Source: Polyodon spathula | Lineage: Eukaryota > Chordata > Actinopteri > Acipenseriformes > Polyodontidae | Reading direction: 5' to 3' | Length of the DNA: 64,000 bases | NCBI RefSeq assembly: GCF_017654505.1 | Contig: NC_054553.1 | Span: 12,513,049 to 12,577,048, forward strand | Shown: positions 55,601 to 61,600 of the stretch, one piece after another | How positions within the stretch are numbered: position 1 is the stretch's first letter | How the letters are laid out: each line of letters starts with the position of its first letter | Translations under genes and position numbers: made by a program | Notes under the pieces: model-generated | The model's database searches: none | What the model saw: only the letters and a program-made list of their open reading frames with translations | What the model was told of the DNA's origin: nothing

Positions 55601-58600
55601 TTAAAAGGTCTCTTCTCCCTGTTCTAATTGCTTCTGTTTGTTGTTCCTCCAAAGGCCCTCCAGGAGATCCAGGCCCGGACGGGGCTCCAGGAATCCGAGG
55701 TGATCCAGGGTTCGATGGGCTGCCAGGACAGCCAGGCCTCCCAGGGCTCCCAGCCACTCCAGGTAGCACAAAGCCATGTCGTACTTGCATACTAACACAC
55801 AGACTTGTCATTCATACATACTCAAAGAAACTTACTAACTTAGTAATGCCAAAAAGAACAAGGATACTGTTTTAATAAGATCAGCTGAAATATGCTACAA
55901 TGAACAAGATAGCTTTCGAGACCGTAAACGAGAAGTATACATTGAAGGCAAAGGTATTTAATCTGTTTTGAGAAGAGACTTTTGTAATCTTGAAAGCTTG
56001 CATGTATGTACTAGCTGATTTAAAAATGATGTTGAGTGTGAGTGTTGATCCGTTTAAAAACTAGAAATAAATAATAGAAGTCCTTGTGTTTGTTTTGATT
56101 TAACACACGATGCATTTGTTCCGCAGGTCCACCAGGCACCCCAGGTTTCCCTGGAGTCTCGGGAGCCAAGGGAGAAAGAGGGGACCCCGGGAGACCTGCC
56201 TTAGGAACGCCTGGTTCCCCTGGGAGACCGGGATACCCAGGACCCCCGGGCCCACCTGGACTCCCTGGACCCAGCCGTAAGTCACTGTGGGGGGTAGAAA
56301 TGTGCCTTAGACCCCTACACCACACTGACTGTCTCGAATACAACCTTCCAGTTATAACAGTGCAGTAATCAAGACTTTTTAAATGGTTATCTCCTTCAGT
56401 TGAGCTATGTAAGAGACATTCAATATGACATTAAATTTAACTTGAGAGTAAAAGGAACATATGAAAAGGTTATATGTAGAGCGAGTGTGTGAATGTTAGT
56501 GAGTGTTAGAGGTAGTGTCTGTAGAGGTAGCATATTCAGAAATTGAGAAATATTTAAAACATTTTAACATCTTGTCTTCAGAGTGTGGATAAACACACTG
56601 CTAGGATTTTAGTAACTTCAGGCTGTGTTTGTGTTGAGTAGCTAACTCATGGTTGCGGAGAGAGGGAGATCTTTGTTTTTGACCTGCTTGCGATTCATGA
56701 ATTGTGAACCTCGGGTGGAAGCTGTGCACACGTTTTGAAAGTTTTCTTTTTATTAGTGCCGACTGTATCAATAGAACATCAATCTAATTCTACCCCGTAA
56801 TGTCATACAGAAGAATTTAAAAGGACGCTTTCTTCTTGCCTTTCTTTTCTATCAAGTCAACTCTTCAGAGTGCCAGGTGGTCTCCGTTGGCCCAGACGGT
56901 GGCATTGTCAAAGGTATCCGGCAGAGCTGAAATATTGCAGTCACCCTTGTAATATTCAAACCAACCAAGACTAACCAAACATCATGCTTTATATGAGTCT
57001 AAAACAAGAAGTTATGCAGTGTCATTCGTTCATTGTATTACAGTAACTGTTGATCCATAGCACTTCCCTTCTTGGACTCTGAATAAAGCATGAGACGTAT
57101 TTTGTCATTCCGAAATGCCAAAAAAGGAATACGTCCACCAGCAAATCGCTACGCAGTTTAGATTTGTTAATCTGCTGTGCGTTGCAACTTGGCTAATACA
57201 TACTGACCAGTGCATTGACCAGAGCTCCTAAAATCCATGAAGGGGGGAAATGTAGGGAAGATTCATTACAAAGCTGCTGCAACACATTTTTGTTTGTCAT
57301 TAAGCAGTTCTAGGTAAAGATGGTTCTTGCAGTGCTTCTTTGCTCCAGTAGGTGGCAAAACTCCCTCGAACTGTGCTAGGTGACTGTAGGCAAGGAGGAG
57401 GAAAGGCATCTCTCCCTCGAGCTGTGCTAGGTGACTGTAGTCGAGGTTGGGCTTCTCTCCCTCGAGCTGCGCAAGGTGACTGACTAGACAAGGAGGAGGA
57501 AGAGGAAGAATACATGTCAGAGCTCTGGGAAAAGAAAGACAACCTTGATAATTACGCAGAGCTTGCCACTTGTACATGGCTGTAACGCCCTGGCTGGGTC
57601 CTGACTTAATACCATCTCCATCTTCCAGGTCCAGGACAGCAGGCCCAGATTAGTGTGGGAGACATGGGACAGCCAGGATTGCCTGGAGGTCGAGGGCCTC
57701 CTGGGAGCCCAGGGCCAAGCGGGCTCCAAGGTAACAGGACCTTCCCCATTAGAACATTAGAGAGTGCTGACTGCAGCTTCACAATCCTAGCCTGCATTAT
57801 TAATGGCTGCATTATCACTGTTACCATTTGTCCTTGAGCTGGGGATTCTACTTGCTTGTTCAATTATTTTTAAGCCTTAAAAGGAAGGTATGACAATTGC
57901 TGAAGTACCATGCAGTTGCTTTAGAGCTAAACCTAAAGGTTGCTGTTGGTCTTCCATAGTGAGTCTGGGACCAAGCAGTGAGTACAGGAAGTGAGAGTGG
58001 GGTTCCAGGAAACAGCACCCTGTGTCTATACATTGTGTTAATATGTATAAAACTATGTCCTTTGCTAATTGCATTGTGCAGGTTTTGTGACAAACCTGCA
58101 ATATGTTTTTTTTTTACATGTGAAATTACATCAGGTATGGACTGCTGGTAGTGACACATCTCTGTATATTTTCAGTGTTTACTCAGTGTAAATCTCCTCA
58201 TACAGTAGTGTGCACATTTATTAGAACACCGCATTGCTTCTGTGGTTTTGATTTTTTTGTGCAGATGAAATCAAACCAATGTAACTAAAAATTGTCAAAA
58301 TAGGCAAGTCAGCAATTGTCTAATTTAATTGTTTAATAGGCCACACATGCAATTCATTTAAAATATAAAGAAAAATAGGCAACACATAGCCACAAATGGT
58401 AAAATGCATCAGACTTTTTAGAAGTTGTTTTAAGATCCCTAATTAAAGCACAAAGTGGTCTAACATTTTCATACATGAGTGCCTGTTGTGTTTATATCTC
58501 TGATTAATTACCAGAAATTGAAATTCACACCCTGAGGTTTTTATGCAGGTGTGTATATAAAGGATATAAATGACACATCTTGAGGTGTTGTACTACATTT

Positions 58601-61600
58601 GCACACTACTGTATATTTTTGGAGAGGAATAGGGTGTCAGGGAGGGAATATGTCTGTATGTGTGGCAGCCCTCCTTGGAAAAGTTTAGGAACCCCTGGCT
58701 TAAGCAATCTCACATTTGTTTCCTTGTTTATTTTACTTATAAAACAATAGTGGATTACAGACTGGAGGAACCACCTTGAGAACTGAGCCCATGAGCGCTG
58801 TTTCTATATTCTTGGCAGAGTATGCAATATGTTAAATACTACACTAAAACCCCTTGACTTTTTGTAGGAGATCCAGGTTACTGTCTCTGCCAAGGAAGAG
58901 GGGATAACGATTTCAACTTCCAGGGCAGACCTGGGCCCCAGGGCCTACCCGGTTCACCTGGCTTTCCCGGAGTGAAGGGAATTGCTGGAGACAGAGGATC
59001 GGAAGGTCTGGCCGGACCAGCAGGCCCTCCAGTAAGTTACAGGTGGAATGAAGAGGAGGACAGACCTCTCTCCTGAAGCCGCAGCCTTAGGGTGGTGCTG
59101 GGAGAATCAACATATTCAGTCATACTGGTTCATATAACAGAATTTTGACAGAAAATACTAAGCAAAGGAAATCGATGGATAAATGATGTCTGAAAGAAAA
59201 ACCGAAACAAAAACCAAAAAAAAAAATTATACAGTTAGCACTCGGATATCCGTTACCCAGATGCACGTCAGTAATGTTTTACCGCCCTTGTATTAAGAAT
59301 AGAATCAATCCCCATTTTTTTTGAACAATGAAAACAAAAATGCTGCTAATAACAATAATCAGTAAACAGTAATTATCAAATAAATATCAAACAAAATCAA
59401 AACATGTGCCATATTGAAATGTTCGATACAACAAAACCTGGGGTTGCCTTCGCAACCACTGCACATTTTTCTTGTGTCTTTTGCTTTCATTTTTGTAGCA
59501 GGCCCTGCCCTTTTTTTGTGGTCTCTGCTTCCCTATGTTGGAGGATTCGTCACAAATCGTGTAGACAGCTACTTTGCACAGGCATTGTGATGGATCTGGC
59601 TCCCGCAGACACCTGCTTCATTGTCTTGTACCCGTTGCTGTGTTTTTTGATAGTATTTCATCACGTCACTGCCATTTCAAACCAAACAGCTTCCCATTTG
59701 CAGCTGGCTTACCTGAAAAGTAGCTGCATGCTCTTTTGTTTGTACTGTTCTTGGCTCCACATCCTTTTCATCGTCATTGCTGAGTGATAAGTCAGCATCA
59801 CTGTCGCTGGTATCGACATCCTCCGAACCAACTTCACTGCCGTTGCTCATTACAGAAAGACCACGTACGTTGCCTTGCTTAGCTTCTGCCAAAAACTATA
59901 GAAACTACAACTAAACAAGTAAAACTAATAAGAAAGCAAAAAAAAATAATTTAAAACACTATATATACCAAGCATCAAAATAAAGTTATCACTATTATAA
60001 CACACTTATTTTCGAAAAAAGAGGTACATCAATGATGGACATTGACAAATTGTTTTTGGTTTCTTTTTAATCACTCGATTGTTCATTCTTGACCACGACA
60101 CGCTTGAGTGACTGAAGCATATGGATACTGGATATGAAGTGATTTCAGCTGTTGAATTGCAAGCGTGAATAAAAGCAATAAAGAAAATCATAGAAAAAAA
60201 TACCATCTGCCCCGTCTGTCAAGAGAGTAGCGCCTTCGTGCAATCGGCATGTGGGAGGCCGGATGGGGCAGCGTACTGTGGCTCCCCCGTCTTGGGTGCT
60301 CACAACCAGCAATTTCAAACCTGGCAAGACAGTATAAATAGACATGCTCTGGCAATGACAGGCCATGAACTGGGAGACCAAGTGTAACAACACATGCCCA
60401 AGATTGACAGATCATTTTGCAGCATCTTCGTGATGTCAGTTGTTAATCGGCACAATAAAAAGTCACTGCACCTGCTCTAAAACAGTTTGTTTGATCACAT
60501 CTAGTGAATTTTATCCAAATATAAGTGCTAAGTTTCTTTTGATGCTCTGTGTATATATACTTATAAAAGTTGAATGGCTTACCGCAATATATCTGTCTTC
60601 TAAACGCCCACTGACAGATTGGAATCACTACATGCCTTGCAATTGGATACAAATGTCACCTGACCCTCCCCTGACTTCCATTGCACATTCCACAGTATTA
60701 GCACTGGCTTATAGAATGAAACCTGAAACGCTAGACTGAGAAACCAATCATAGAATAGAATGGCAAACTTGACGTATGCAGGTACGGCATGGTACTGTAC
60801 GTGGGTTTTCATTTGGCTTACATGTGTACGTCATGGTGTTGAAATGGTTAATGTACTTACCCGTCACACACAATTTCTGACTCCCCAGTTTTCTGATACA
60901 AAGCCCACTCTTCAATGTTACAATGTACTTTATCCGTCACAGCCCGCGTTTTCTTTTTCTTGCATGCCAAATCAGTCTGTACAGCAAAAACAAAACGAAC
61001 GATACAAGCTACGGTAATGTAAAACAGTTAATCATTAAACCTTTTTAGATACTGTGATTCGTTTATTTAATTTTTTTTAAATCTCTGATCTTCAGTTGCT
61101 TTTGCGCATTTTCATTTGCAAGTGAACTGTAGCATTAGGGCCTTGTGTTGTATTGCATCATAATACCGAACTTGCTGTCATACAGGGCGTTGCAGGGGAA
61201 CGCGGCTACAACGGACTCAAGGGACAGAAGGGAGACCCGTACGTTCCAGTTAGCAGAGGCCCTCCGGGAGATCCAGGGGTACCTGGACTCAGAGGCCTCT
61301 CAGGCGAGCGGGGGAGACCAGGCCGAGATGGGCTCCCAGGCTTTCCAGGCCGACCGGGCCCACCAGTGAGTACCTGTCCTAGGCACCGGTCTGTAATCGT
61401 GAAGAACATCCAAATTGGGATCAGTGTTAATTTTTAAATTCAGGGTTTTTTATAGGACCAAGGTACAAGTTGTTTCTAGATGTTCTCTTTGATTTGTGAA
61501 ATATCAGATTTTAGTATACTTTCAGCCACTGTAAAAAGCGTCTATTCCACACAAGAACAGCAAAGGTACTGGCAAATAAAATTGAATCAAAAACGTCTGG

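Larger units (their letters stand above)
54926..58867 (+). other. col4a6 introns between 54925 and 58868
   Basis: Introns 54926-55654, 55763-56126, 56277-56856, 56914-57628 and 57731-58867 hold a three-copy minisatellite (57360) and a Tc1-like MITE (58203). Nothing else was recognised. Antisense open frames over exons 55655 and 56127 are shadows of Gly/Pro codons. Confidence 0.7.

Noticed and set aside
55554..56343. Minus-strand Gly/Pro-rich open frames opposite the exons at 55655 and 56127
   Set aside because: Antisense of Gly-X-Y codons (GGN/CCN) also reads as Gly/Pro. The + strand has the splice sites, phases and family match.
59404..59787. 127-codon hydrophobic + strand frame resembling a membrane protein
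   Set aside because: It lies antisense to the piggyBac remnant, which explains the composition.
61206..61409. Minus-strand collagen-like frame opposite the exon at 61186
   Set aside because: Same antisense effect; the + strand exon is well bounded.
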